From positions 1 through 22,794 of the IMG/VR virus record IMGVR_UViG_3300044630_003177: a stretch of DNA of 22,794 nt; one strand, given 5' to 3'. Positions 11,988 to 19,259 of the stretch are shown one piece after another; positions within the stretch are counted from its first letter, which is position 1; each line of letters begins with the position of its first letter. A program made the translations under genes and the position numbers. This DNA is from a virus. The notes under the pieces are model-generated. The model searched no databases. It worked only from the letters and a program-made list of their open reading frames with translations, and was not told where the DNA came from.

Positions 11988-12089
11988 ATGAGCAACAAAA
12001 TCGCAACCGCACTCATGGCGGTAATCGCATTTTCACTAATCACCGCCACGCTCTCGCTAATGCTCTGGGCGTTCGGGCTAATCAAGTAA
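11988..12089 (+). CDS. Single-span membrane peptide, 33 aa
   Basis: ATG 11988 follows CGAAGGGAACAAAA. The peptide (IATALMAVIAFSLITATLSL, then MLWAFGLIK) is almost entirely hydrophobic, one or at most two short helices. It is the first gene of island operon 2, and the next gene's ribosome binding site starts just after the stop. Function unknown. Confidence 0.6.
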   Translation: MSNKIATALMAVIAFSLITATLSLMLWAFGLIK

Positions 12090-12115
12090 CCAAACAAAAC
12101 GAAGGGAATCAAAAA

Positions 12116-12892
12116 ATGCCAACTTACCAAGTAACCAGAACCGAAACCGTGACCGTTACGGCACGGAACGAAGAGCAAGCCGAAGAGTTCGCCATTGAGA
12201 AAATGCAAGAACTCCCTAACGGCGATTATGAAATTGAAGCCATTACGCCCGCCCCGAAATTCGCCGAAATCGTGGAAGCTCTGAACGCTCTGGGAGTGTC
12301 TGCCTATGTTGATGACTACAAAAACAACACTTACGATTTCATTCGCATGAGTTCCGTTGAGAGTCACCCCGATGATGACCCGAATCACTTTTTGCTTTTG
12401 CCGTCACTTGATGACGAAGAAGAGTTCAACGGGGTTGCCTATGAGATTTACACGAATGATTGCTACACCGAAAAAGCGTCATTCCCCGCCGAATTGAACA
12501 CCCGTGTTCTGGCGCAACTAATCGCCAAAAAGCTCCGTCAAATTGCTCCCGCCAAAATGGTTGCAAGCATGGAAGAAATCGGTTTTCTACTCAAGCAAGC
12601 GGGCTTAACCGTTAGCGTCGAATCGCAAGAATGGCGTGGCATGCCCGCATGGATTTCTATCGGCGAAACCGTGGATTTCTACGCCGATGGAACGCCAGAC
12701 TATTTCGCCGAATTCACGCTTTACCAGAACCTAAACGAAAACGGCGATGCCGTAGACGGCACGGGGTTTCACCTATGCCGTGGCGATGACGAAGCCGATG
12801 TAGTTCTACAAATTCCGAACATCCCCGCCATGCGTGTAGTGTCGCAAACTATTTGGGCTATGGCGCAAGTTGCTAAGGGCGTGACCGAATGA
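12116..12892 (+). CDS. Hypothetical protein, 258 aa
   Basis: ATG 12116 sits behind CGAAGGGAATCAAAAA, the same leader as the gene at 9434; the frame is open further upstream but that part is low-complexity C-rich sequence. The N-terminus (TYQVTRTETVTVTARNEEQAEEFAIEKMQEL) is a strand-turn-helix unit like that of the gene at 11229. The rest alternates acidic helices and strands (FAEIVEALNALGVSAYVDDYKNN, MEEIGFLLKQAGLTVSVESQEW, FAEFTLYQNLNENGDAVDG) and looks like two related halves: a helix ending in LNALGVSAYVDD resembles a later one ending in LKQAGLTVSVES, so an internal duplication is possible. No function recognised. Confidence 0.72.
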   Translation: MPTYQVTRTETVTVTARNEEQAEEFAIEKMQELPNGDYEIEAITPAPKFAEIVEALNALGVSAYVDDYKNNTYDFIRMSSVESHPDDDPNHFLLLPSLDDEEEFNGVAYEIYTNDCYTEKASFPAELNTRVLAQLIAKKLRQIAPAKMVASMEEIGFLLKQAGLTVSVESQEWRGMPAWISIGETVDFYADGTPDYFAEFTLYQNLNENGDAVDGTGFHLCRGDDEADVVLQIPNIPAMRVVSQTIWAMAQVAKGVTE

Positions 12893-13038
12893 CCCGCCTA
12901 GTGTTCGCACTCTTCACGATCGTTGGAGCTTCTGCAACTCTGGGGGCGTTCATCCACGGCACGAACGCCATGCCGTCACTCTGGCTTTTAGGGCTATCGT
13001 TCGCCATGCTCTACGCCACGAAGGGGGTGACCAAATGA
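12889..13038 (+). CDS. Small membrane protein, 49 aa
   Basis: ATG 12889 overlaps the preceding stop (ATGA) and the stop overlaps the next ATG. Two hydrophobic segments (VFALFTIVGASATLGAFI and LWLLGLSFAMLYA) joined by HGTNAMPS make a membrane hairpin with a lysine at each side of the C-terminus. Function unknown. Confidence 0.62.
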   Translation: MTRLVFALFTIVGASATLGAFIHGTNAMPSLWLLGLSFAMLYATKGVTK

Positions 13039-13181
13039 CCGAAACCGAAACCGTAAAAGCCCTAGAAAAGTTGGCGCTTCAAATTGACGAACTGAGGGCG
13101 CAAATGCCCGAAGATTCAAAACGCTTAGAACAATTGCAGGATGCTTATTACCTAGTTCGGGATGCTATCGAAAACGAGTAG
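13035..13181 (+). CDS. Small coiled-coil protein, 48 aa
   Basis: ATG 13035 overlaps the preceding stop (ATGA). The protein is acidic and helical, with heptad-like hydrophobics (ALEKLALQIDELRAQM, RLEQLQDAYYLVRDAIENE), so a short coiled coil is likely. Last gene of island operon 2; a strong terminator follows 13 bases later. Function unknown. Confidence 0.62.
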   Translation: MTETETVKALEKLALQIDELRAQMPEDSKRLEQLQDAYYLVRDAIENE

Positions 13182-13194
13182 CCCCGCCAGAATC

Positions 13195-13226
13195 AACCCC
13201 CGCCCGAAACACGGCGGGGGTTTTTT
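13195..13226 (+). terminator. Intrinsic terminator of island operon 2
   Basis: AACCCCCGCC (13195-13204) pairs perfectly with GGCGGGGGTT (13213-13222) around an eight-base loop, followed by further T residues. Strong rho-independent terminator. Confidence 0.92.
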
Positions 13227-13483
13227 CATGCCCGCCACGGGGCGCATACGCCCGCCATGACCCCGCCACGGAGTGACCCCGCCCCCGTCACCCCGCCCGT
13301 GACCCCGAAGCTTCAACCCCGCCCCCGCCATGACCCGCCCAGGGTGCGCCCAGCTGCGGGGCCGGTGACCTAAAACGCCCCTAAACGCCCGCTAGACGGG
13401 TTTTCATAACCAAAACGGGGAATCACCCGCCCAGGCACACTCAACCCCGCCACGGGGCGCACACGCCCGCACCCCGCAGCTAT
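13227..13483. repeat. C-rich spacer with 25-bp direct repeat and CCGCCCAGG words
   Basis: A 25-base block around CCGCCACGGGGCGCA occurs at 13231-13255 and 13446-13470 with one mismatch (T/C). CCGCCCAGG occurs at 13335-13343 and 13427-13435, TGACCC four times. A bulged hairpin AAACGCCCG/CGGGTTTT lies at about 13382-13404. No coding sequence is seen. As the spacer before the terminase, it is also where a cos or pac site could lie, but I cannot identify one. Confidence 0.75.
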
Positions 13484-13584
13484 TCGAACAAAAATTCGCA
13501 TGTAAACGCTTACAAAATCGAAAAAGTGTTCGTTCGAACGGATTTTCGAAGGGGGGGGATGGGGCCAATCGAACAAATGTTCGA
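13484..13584. promoter_or_regulatory. LexA (SOS) box cluster before the late operon
   Basis: The actinobacterial LexA site is TCGAAC-N4-GTTCGA. A perfect match lies at 13569-13584 (spacer AAAT). Three poorer sites precede it: 13484-13499 (TCGAAC, AAAA, ATTCGC; 10 of 12), 13518-13533 (TCGAAA, AAGT, GTTCGT; 10 of 12) and 13534-13549 (TCGAAC, GGAT, TTTCGA; 11 of 12). The second and third abut. The terminase start is 84 bases beyond the perfect box, so LexA could hold the late promoter shut until DNA damage. Confidence 0.72.
13501..13514. promoter_or_regulatory. Palindrome TGTAAACGCTTACA
   Basis: Inverted repeat with a CG-containing centre, the general form of LacI/CcpA-family operators. A 12-of-14 match, TGTAAACTTTTACA, lies before the capsid gene (19518-19531). 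Embedded between the first two LexA-like sites. The cognate regulator is unknown. Confidence 0.5.
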
Positions 13585-13667
13585 AAGTAGCACACCCCGC
13601 CCGCCATAGAACGCACATTCCCGCAGTTCAGACCTTTTCGGGCTATGCTTGTGGTGAAGGGAGTTTT

Positions 13668-14117
13668 ATGCCTAATCCACCGAAACCGTTGGAGCAGAAA
13701 CGCTTGACGGGTAATCCTGGTAAACGAGCTTTGCCGAAAGATGGGGCGATTGTGGTGATTGCTCAGGTTGATAATCCTCAGCCGTTGCGACCGTTGCAGG
13801 ATGCGGGGTTGGCCTTTTGGGATGAGGCTTGGGGTAAGGGTCAGTTGTGGTTGGGTCGCACGGATAAGTGGCTTGTGCAGCTGACGGCTGAGATGTTTGA
13901 TGAGCGTGAGGAGTTGCGGGGTATTGTTGCTGACCGGACTGCTGTGGGGGATAAGGATGCTTGGCGTGATCGTAGGCAGTTGCGTGACCTTGAGCGTTCG
14001 ATTGTTGCGAACTTGTCGTTGTTGGCTTGGACTCCTGTGGATCGTTCTCGTTATGGGTTGGCTGAGGTGAAGGCTAAGTCGAAGTTGGCGGAGTTTATGG
14101 AGAAGCATGGCAATTAG
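13668..14117 (+). CDS. terS: Terminase small subunit (P27 family)
   Basis: This 149-residue protein recognises the packaging start on concatemeric phage DNA and hands it to the large subunit. The opening PNPPKPLEQKRLTGNPGKRALPKD is diagnostic of the P27 (HK97-like) small terminase family, followed by LQDAGLAFWDEAWGKG and a long helical region (VQLTAEMFDEREELRGIV, RDRRQLRDLERSIVANLS) ending in RYGLAEVKAKSKLAEFM. ATG 13668 follows GAAGGGAG. The large subunit lies downstream but is separated by an adenine methyltransferase. First gene after the LexA-box cluster; a -10-like TATGCT at 13644-13649 has no convincing -35. Confidence 0.92.
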   Translation: MPNPPKPLEQKRLTGNPGKRALPKDGAIVVIAQVDNPQPLRPLQDAGLAFWDEAWGKGQLWLGRTDKWLVQLTAEMFDEREELRGIVADRTAVGDKDAWRDRRQLRDLERSIVANLSLLAWTPVDRSRYGLAEVKAKSKLAEFMEKHGN

Positions 14118-14679
14118 TAATTTTCCGACTAAAACATATGATGTTATTTACGCTGACCCGCCGTGGCATTTTGGCAGTAAATTCAAAGTTGGGACTGCGG
14201 GCAAAGAACAACAGTCTTTGCAAGAATTTCAGTATCCAACTATGTCTGACTTGGAGCTAAAAACCTTTTTTGAAAATCAAGTAGCAAAGTTGCCTAATGA
14301 AAATGCAGTAATGATCATGTGGACAACTGATGCACATTTGCCTTTAGCCATTGAGTTAGGCCACTTAGCTGGATTTACTTACAAAACCGTTGCCTTTATT
14401 TGGAACAAGAAAACTAGCACAAATAAGCAAGTTTGCTTTATGGGAACTTGGACAATGAAAGGCTCAGAAATTGCTTTATTGTTTACCAAAGGTTCTGCAC
14501 ATAAATTACTCAAAGCCCGTAATGTTAGACAACTTGTTGAAGCAGAAAGAAAAAAACATTCTCAAAAGCCACAAGAAGTAAGAACCCGCATTGAAACAAT
14601 GTTTCCAGATGTGAGCCGTATTGAGTTATTCGCTAGAGATCACTATGAAGGTTGGGATGTCTGGGGTAATGAAATCTAA
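14107..14679 (+). CDS. MT-A70-type adenine-N6 DNA methyltransferase
   Basis: This 190-residue protein has YDVIYADPPWHFGSK near the N-terminus (DPPW catalytic motif, residues about 17-20), then MIMWTTDAHLPLAIELGHLAGF, VAFIWNKK and SRIELFARDHYEGWDVWGNE at the end, all typical of MT-A70-like phage adenine methyltransferases, which transfer methyl from AdoMet to N6 of adenine. The gene is clearly more A/T-rich than the terminase genes on both sides and uses A/T-ending codons. It overlaps terS by 11 bases and terL by 11 bases. Composition and position between the two terminase subunits indicate a recent insertion (moron). A role in escaping restriction is likely. Confidence 0.9.
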   Translation: MAISNFPTKTYDVIYADPPWHFGSKFKVGTAGKEQQSLQEFQYPTMSDLELKTFFENQVAKLPNENAVMIMWTTDAHLPLAIELGHLAGFTYKTVAFIWNKKTSTNKQVCFMGTWTMKGSEIALLFTKGSAHKLLKARNVRQLVEAERKKHSQKPQEVRTRIETMFPDVSRIELFARDHYEGWDVWGNEI

Positions 14680-16192
14680 GGCTTGGCCTCCTGCCTGGCT
14701 GACTCCTGTTCCTGAGCCAGCGATTGCGTCTGGTAAGGGTGAGTCTGTTTTAGAGTTTGCCGAGATTTTTGGCATCATCACTAAGGATTCGATTGCGGGT
14801 CGTGCAGGTTCGCCGTTGGTGTTGCGTGAGTGGCAGAAGGATTTGCTGAGGCATGTGTTTGCTCGTGGTGACGATGGTGGGTTGCGGCACCGTATAAACC
14901 TGATCGGCATGCCCCGCAAACAGGGCAAGTCGGCTCTTGCGTCTACGCTCGGCGTTTACAGTTTGTATGCTGCAGGTATCAAGGGTGCGGAAGTGTATTC
15001 GTGTGCAGCTGACCGTGACCAGGCTCGTATCGTGTTTGCTGAAGCTAAACGCATGGTTGAAGCGTCACCGGATCTGATGAGCATGGCGAAGCTTTACCGC
15101 GACGCTATTGAAATTCCTGAGATGAACTCGGTGTATCGTGTGCTTTCGTCTGAGGCTTTCACGAAGGAAGGCCTTTCACCGACTGCTGTGATCTTCGATG
15201 AGTTGCATGCACAGCCGAACCGCGAACTGTTCGATGTTATGTCGCTTGCTCAGGGTGCGCGTGGCTCTATGGCTACTTTGATTGCGATTACTACTGCTGG
15301 TGTCAAATCGGACAGCACGGGTCAAGACTCTATTTGTTACTCCTTATATCAGTATGGGCAGAAGGTTGCTCGTGGCGAAATAGATGACCCGTCATTCTTT
15401 ATGGCTTGGTGGGAAGCTCCGCAAGAAGCTGATCACAGGTTGCAGGAAACTTGGGAGATCGCTAACCCTGGTCTGGGTGACATTTGTGCATTGTCGGACT
15501 TTGAATCGTCTGTGCGTAGAACGCCAGAGGCAGAGTTTCGCACGAAGCGTTGCAACCAATGGGTTTCGTCACAAATGTCTTGGTTGCCGACTGGCACTTG
15601 GGATGCTTGCGAAACGGTGCAACAGATTGACGCTGACGCTGAGTATGTTCTCGGCTTTGACGGTTCGTTCAATGGTGACACGACTGTGATTGTGGGTTGC
15701 CGGATTCCAACGAACGAGGAAGAGAAACCGCACCTGTTTCTTGTGAAGGCTTGGGAGAAACCTGCCGAGTCTGATGATTCGTGGCGTGTGGACATTCAGG
15801 ATGCAGAAAACGCCATTCTTGACTTTTGTGGCAGGTTCAAGGTTCGTGAGGTTGCTTGTGACCCGTTCCGTTGGCAACGCTCTATGGAAGTGTTGCAGGA
15901 TGCTGGTGTGCCGATTGTTGAATGGCCGTCTACTTCCGCGAAACGCATGGTTGTTGCTTGTGCATCTTTCTATGACGCTGTGTTGGAAGAACGCATCACG
16001 CATGACGGTAATCCGATGATTGCCCGTCACCTTGATAACGCTGTTGTAAAGATGGACAATCTGGGGCCGCGAATCGTAAAAGAGAACCGTGGTTCTAATC
16101 GCCGGATTGACGCTGCTGTAGCTGCAGTCATAGCGTATGACAGATCGGGCAGTAGAATAGAAGAGGCAGTCGTGCCAGGCTTTTACATTTAG
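14669..16192 (+). CDS. terL: Terminase large subunit (HK97-like)
   Basis: This 507-residue protein is the ATP-driven DNA packaging motor and nuclease. The N-terminal ATPase has Walker A INLIGMPRKQGKSALAS (about 76-92), Walker B AVIFDELHA (173-181) and the coupling segment LIAITTAG (204-211). The nuclease domain starts at LGFDGSFNGDTT (Asp331) and ends with RRIDAAVAAVIAYDR, which supplies a further catalytic Asp. ATG 14669 is used, with GGGG four bases upstream, since the MKSKAWPPAW start fits the family and earlier in-frame starts lie inside the methyltransferase gene. Works with terS and the portal. Confidence 0.95.
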   Translation: MKSKAWPPAWLTPVPEPAIASGKGESVLEFAEIFGIITKDSIAGRAGSPLVLREWQKDLLRHVFARGDDGGLRHRINLIGMPRKQGKSALASTLGVYSLYAAGIKGAEVYSCAADRDQARIVFAEAKRMVEASPDLMSMAKLYRDAIEIPEMNSVYRVLSSEAFTKEGLSPTAVIFDELHAQPNRELFDVMSLAQGARGSMATLIAITTAGVKSDSTGQDSICYSLYQYGQKVARGEIDDPSFFMAWWEAPQEADHRLQETWEIANPGLGDICALSDFESSVRRTPEAEFRTKRCNQWVSSQMSWLPTGTWDACETVQQIDADAEYVLGFDGSFNGDTTVIVGCRIPTNEEEKPHLFLVKAWEKPAESDDSWRVDIQDAENAILDFCGRFKVREVACDPFRWQRSMEVLQDAGVPIVEWPSTSAKRMVVACASFYDAVLEERITHDGNPMIARHLDNAVVKMDNLGPRIVKENRGSNRRIDAAVAAVIAYDRSGSRIEEAVVPGFYI

Positions 16193-16199
16193 GTGGACT

Positions 16200-16337
16200 A
16201 TGTTTGCAACAATCATTCAGGTCATAGGCATAGGCGTTGTTGCGTTTGGTGTCGGGATCGCTTATCCACCAGCGGGCATTGTAGTCGCAGGTGTCGGACT
16301 GGTGTTGTTCGGTTTGGCATTGGAACGGAGTAAGTAA
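16200..16337 (+). CDS. Two-helix membrane protein, 45 aa
   Basis: ATG 16200 follows AGGTGG seven bases after the terminase stop. Glycine/valine-rich hydrophobic segments (TIIQVIGIGVVAFGVGIAY and GIVVAGVGLVLFGLAL) flank a PPA turn, and the end is charged (ERSK). The stop overlaps the portal start (TAATG). A small membrane protein between terminase and portal is seen in various actinophages with no known role. Confidence 0.7.
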   Translation: MFATIIQVIGIGVVAFGVGIAYPPAGIVVAGVGLVLFGLALERSK

Positions 16338-17677
16338 TGCTCGGAAATCTTTTTGGTGAAACACGCACTTTGTCGTTCCAGCAAGTTTTTGCTAACGGTG
16401 AAGATTTTGCTACTGAAACGCAAGCTGGTGTTGTTATCAACGCTGACACCGCTTACAAGATTGTTGCTTTCTTTTCGGCTGTTTCGCTCTATTCGGACAC
16501 AATCTCTACTCTTCCGGTAGACGCTTACATTCGCTTAGACGGTGACCGTAAACCTTACCGACCTAAACCAAGTTGGATAGATCAGCCTGATGTGGACATT
16601 AGTCGTCAGGCACATTACGGTCAGGTCGTAACATCTTTGCTCGTTAGCGGTAACTCCTACACTCGTGTGTATCGTGACCGTAACGGCGATGTGGTGAACC
16701 TTGTTGTTCTTGACCCAAATAAAGTCAAGATTGAGCGTTCAGCTTTGGGCCGTAAGACTTTTATCGTAGATGGTGAGCCTAAACCACTAACGAGCAAAGA
16801 AGTGTTGCACATCATTGACTTGGCTATCCCTGGATCGCTTTACGGTGCAAGCCGTGTAGAGAAACTGAAGGATGCTCTTGGTGTGGCTACTGCGTTGCAA
16901 AACTTTGCAGCTCGGTTCTTTCAGCAGGGCGCAACCACGAACGGTGTTATTGAGTTCCCTGGTAACTTGATCCCTGAACAGTTGCGAGCTTTGCAGGAAG
17001 GCTTTGATAGCCGTCACCGTGGCTGGCGCAAAGCGCACAAGACAGGTGTTCTGTTCGGTGGCGCAACTTACAAGCAGACCAGCGTTCCTAACGATCAGGC
17101 ACAGTTCTTAGAGTCACGCCGTTTTGCTGTCGAAGAGATGGCTCGTGCGTTCAACATCCCGCTGCACATGATGGGTATTCCAGGCACTAACACTTACGCT
17201 TCGGTTGAACAAAACAACTTGCAATGGATTAGCCACTCGCTACGCCCTATCTTGGAAAAGATTGAATGGTCGTATTCACAGTTGCTTCCTACGACTGCGT
17301 TTATCAAGTTCAACTTCAACGCTCTTCTTCGCGGTGACCTACAATCCCGTGCTACCGCTTACAGCATCATGCTTCAGCAGGGCGCACAAACAATCAACGA
17401 GGTTCGCAAGGCTGAGGATCTACCGCCGATTGACGGTGGTGACACTCCACGAGTGCCTCTAGCCAATGTTGGCTTACCAGCTGCAGACTTGCAAGAAACA
17501 GCAATGCGTGTAGACATGGCTGACAAACTTATCAAGAGTGGCTTTGACCCGTCATCGGTTCTTGAAGCTCTGAAGTTGCCACAGATTGAGTATGCAGAAA
17601 CCCCAGAGGTTGAGATGCAAGAGGGCGAAATGGACAGCCCTGACGATGAAACGATGGAAGAGGAAGAGGTGCAGTAA
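16337..17677 (+). CDS. Portal protein (HK97 family)
   Basis: This 446-residue protein forms the dodecameric channel at the capsid vertex through which DNA enters. Typical segments are NADTAYKIVAFFSAVSLYSDTISTLPV (about 35-61), SLLVSGNSYTRVYRDRNGDV, LDPNKVKI, LHIIDLAIPGSLYGASRVEKLKDALG, FAARFFQQGATTNGVIEFPG, EEMARAFNIPLHMMGIPG and FNFNALLRGDLQSRATAYSIMLQQGAQTINEVR. Length is normal for the family. The C-terminal tail is strongly acidic (EVEMQEGEMDSPDDETMEEEE). ATG overlaps the preceding stop (TAATG). The next gene starts in the same manner. Confidence 0.95.
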   Translation: MLGNLFGETRTLSFQQVFANGEDFATETQAGVVINADTAYKIVAFFSAVSLYSDTISTLPVDAYIRLDGDRKPYRPKPSWIDQPDVDISRQAHYGQVVTSLLVSGNSYTRVYRDRNGDVVNLVVLDPNKVKIERSALGRKTFIVDGEPKPLTSKEVLHIIDLAIPGSLYGASRVEKLKDALGVATALQNFAARFFQQGATTNGVIEFPGNLIPEQLRALQEGFDSRHRGWRKAHKTGVLFGGATYKQTSVPNDQAQFLESRRFAVEEMARAFNIPLHMMGIPGTNTYASVEQNNLQWISHSLRPILEKIEWSYSQLLPTTAFIKFNFNALLRGDLQSRATAYSIMLQQGAQTINEVRKAEDLPPIDGGDTPRVPLANVGLPAADLQETAMRVDMADKLIKSGFDPSSVLEALKLPQIEYAETPEVEMQEGEMDSPDDETMEEEEVQ

Positions 17678-17934
17678 TGCTTTCGACCGGACAAACAACT
17701 GTGGGAACTGTTGCTGTGCAACTTGACGGCACAAGTAACAGCAACTGGCAGATTCACATTTCTAACGATGACAACACCGACACTCTTTACATCGGCAACG
17801 GTGATGTTACTTCCTCTACTGGTTTGCGTCTTTACAAACTTGAAAAACTTGTTTTGAACATGAACCCAGGCGAAACCTTGCATGTCATTTCGACTAAGGC
17901 AGGTCACACTATTAGTTGGATGAAACAGGTCTAA
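17677..17934 (+). CDS. Small beta-rich virion-type protein, 85 aa
   Basis: Starts in the stop of the portal gene (TAATG) and ends in the start of the protease gene. Sequence is almost all beta (TVGTVAVQLDGTSNSNWQIHISN, TDTLYIGNGDVTSSTGLRLYKLEKLVLNM, ETLHVISTKAGHTISWMKQ), a jelly-roll or immunoglobulin-like pattern. Proteins with this YIGNxDVTxxxGxxL signature occur in head modules of many actinophages; decoration or head-completion has been suggested by position only. Function here is inferred. Confidence 0.78.
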   Translation: MLSTGQTTVGTVAVQLDGTSNSNWQIHISNDDNTDTLYIGNGDVTSSTGLRLYKLEKLVLNMNPGETLHVISTKAGHTISWMKQV

Positions 17935-19259
17935 TGCCATACTTTATTACCGATACTGCTGAGGGTTGCTCTGGTTGGGCAACAATCAAAGACGATGGCG
18001 AAGTTATTGGCTGTCACACCACTAAACAGGCCGCTGTAGATCAGATGGTTGCTGTGTCAATCGCTGAAGACATGGAGCCAGGTGGAGAGCGTAGCGAACA
18101 GCGAGCTTTGAATGTCGCCCCGCCCGAATACATGAGAGCTGCAGCTCGCCGTGGTTTGAAGTATTACGAAGAAGGCAAAGGCGGTGCAGGTCTAGTCCCT
18201 GCAACAATCCGCGAAGCCCGTGAGATGGCAGCTGGTCGTGTTTCAGACGATAAATGGGTGCGCCTATCGGCATGGATCGCCCGCCACCTACCAGACCTAG
18301 ATGCCCCTAAAAACAAGAACGCTACCGATCCTGCCTACCCTGGTGCCGGATTGGTCGCTCATCTACTTTGGGGATCAGGGCCAACAAAGCGTCAGGCTCT
18401 TCGCGTCAAAGCATACGCTGACTCAGTTGTTGCTAGGCTAGAAGCAAGTGGTGAAAGAGAAACTATGACTGAAACTAATGAACAGCGCAACAAGTGGCTT
18501 TCGGCTTCTTGGGCGATCAAGGCTCGCATTGAGGGTCTAACACCAGAGGCTCGCTCTGTTGGCAAGTATGAGGTTCGCACTTTGCCTTCAGAGTTTGAGA
18601 TTCGTGACGAGAGCGATGGCATGACCATTAGTGGCTATGCTGCTGTGTTCAACAGCGATAGCGAACCGCTACCGTTCATTGAGCGAATCGCACCTGGTGC
18701 TTTCCAGCGTTCACTAAAGTCCCGTAACGAGATCAAGTTGCTTTGGAATCACGACAGCGGTGAGCCTATGGCTTCGATGCGTGGTGGCAGTCTACGCCTT
18801 TGGGAAGATGACCGTGGCTTGGCTTACGAGGCTACTTTGGCGAACACTACTCGTGGTCGTGATGTTGCCGAACTGATCCGTAGCAAAGTTATTGACGCTA
18901 TGAGCTTTGGCTTCAATGTCATCAAAGACAACTGGGATGAAAGAGGTAATCGCACTTTGGAGTCAGTCAGAATTCACGAAATTTCAGTCGTTAGCTATCC
19001 GGCATATACGGCCACTTCGGGAACTGTGCAGGTTCGCTCGGCTGAAGGATCAGAAGAACAGCCATCGGGCATTGACGCTGAAGCTCTGGCTGACGCTCTG
19101 CTTCGCCTAGAGTCCGGTGAAGAACTAGAAGCCGAACACGCTCAAATCATCAAGGATGTTGTTTCAAAGCTTGAGAAAACTCCAGAGGTTGAGGAAGTAT
19201 CTGGCAACATCCTAGACTTGAAGCAGAAACAACTTGACCTGCTACTGAAGAGAGTGTAA
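17934..19259 (+). CDS. Prohead protease with N-terminal accessory domain
   Basis: This 441-residue protein joins two parts. Residues 1-45 (YFITDTAEGCSGWATIKDDGE, GCHTTKQAAVDQMVAVSIAE) and 62-170 (PPEYMRAAARRGLKYYEEGKG, VSDDKWVRLSAWIARHLPDLD, YPGAGLVAHLLWG) form conserved phage domains of unknown role. Residues 215-370 are the HK97-type serine protease: GYAAVFNSDSEPLPFIERIAPGAF, LLWNHDS (His273), DAMSFGF (Ser324), and VRIHEISVVSYPAY (His348). It cleaves scaffold and the capsid N-terminus during maturation. The C-terminus is acidic and helical. An internal ATG 18465 (codon 178) with GAAAGAG upstream could give the protease alone (264 residues). Confidence 0.9.
   Translation: MPYFITDTAEGCSGWATIKDDGEVIGCHTTKQAAVDQMVAVSIAEDMEPGGERSEQRALNVAPPEYMRAAARRGLKYYEEGKGGAGLVPATIREAREMAAGRVSDDKWVRLSAWIARHLPDLDAPKNKNATDPAYPGAGLVAHLLWGSGPTKRQALRVKAYADSVVARLEASGERETMTETNEQRNKWLSASWAIKARIEGLTPEARSVGKYEVRTLPSEFEIRDESDGMTISGYAAVFNSDSEPLPFIERIAPGAFQRSLKSRNEIKLLWNHDSGEPMASMRGGSLRLWEDDRGLAYEATLANTTRGRDVAELIRSKVIDAMSFGFNVIKDNWDERGNRTLESVRIHEISVVSYPAYTATSGTVQVRSAEGSEEQPSGIDAEALADALLRLESGEELEAEHAQIIKDVVSKLEKTPEVEEVSGNILDLKQKQLDLLLKRV

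Noticed and set aside
11870-12115. Long N-terminal extension of the gene at 12116
   Set aside because: It would translate the promoter and C-rich spacer and overlap the peptide at 11988; the CGAAGGGAA leader marks ATG 12116.
11582-12388. 268-aa open frame on the - strand
   Set aside because: It runs antisense to the well-supported genes at 11988 and 12116 and through low-complexity spacer; the Gly/Phe-rich translation has no recognisable family and no ribosome binding site.
13382-13407. Additional terminator (AAACGCCCG ... CGGGTTTT)
   Set aside because: The stem is short and bulged and there is no gene upstream to end, since a strong terminator already lies at 13195.
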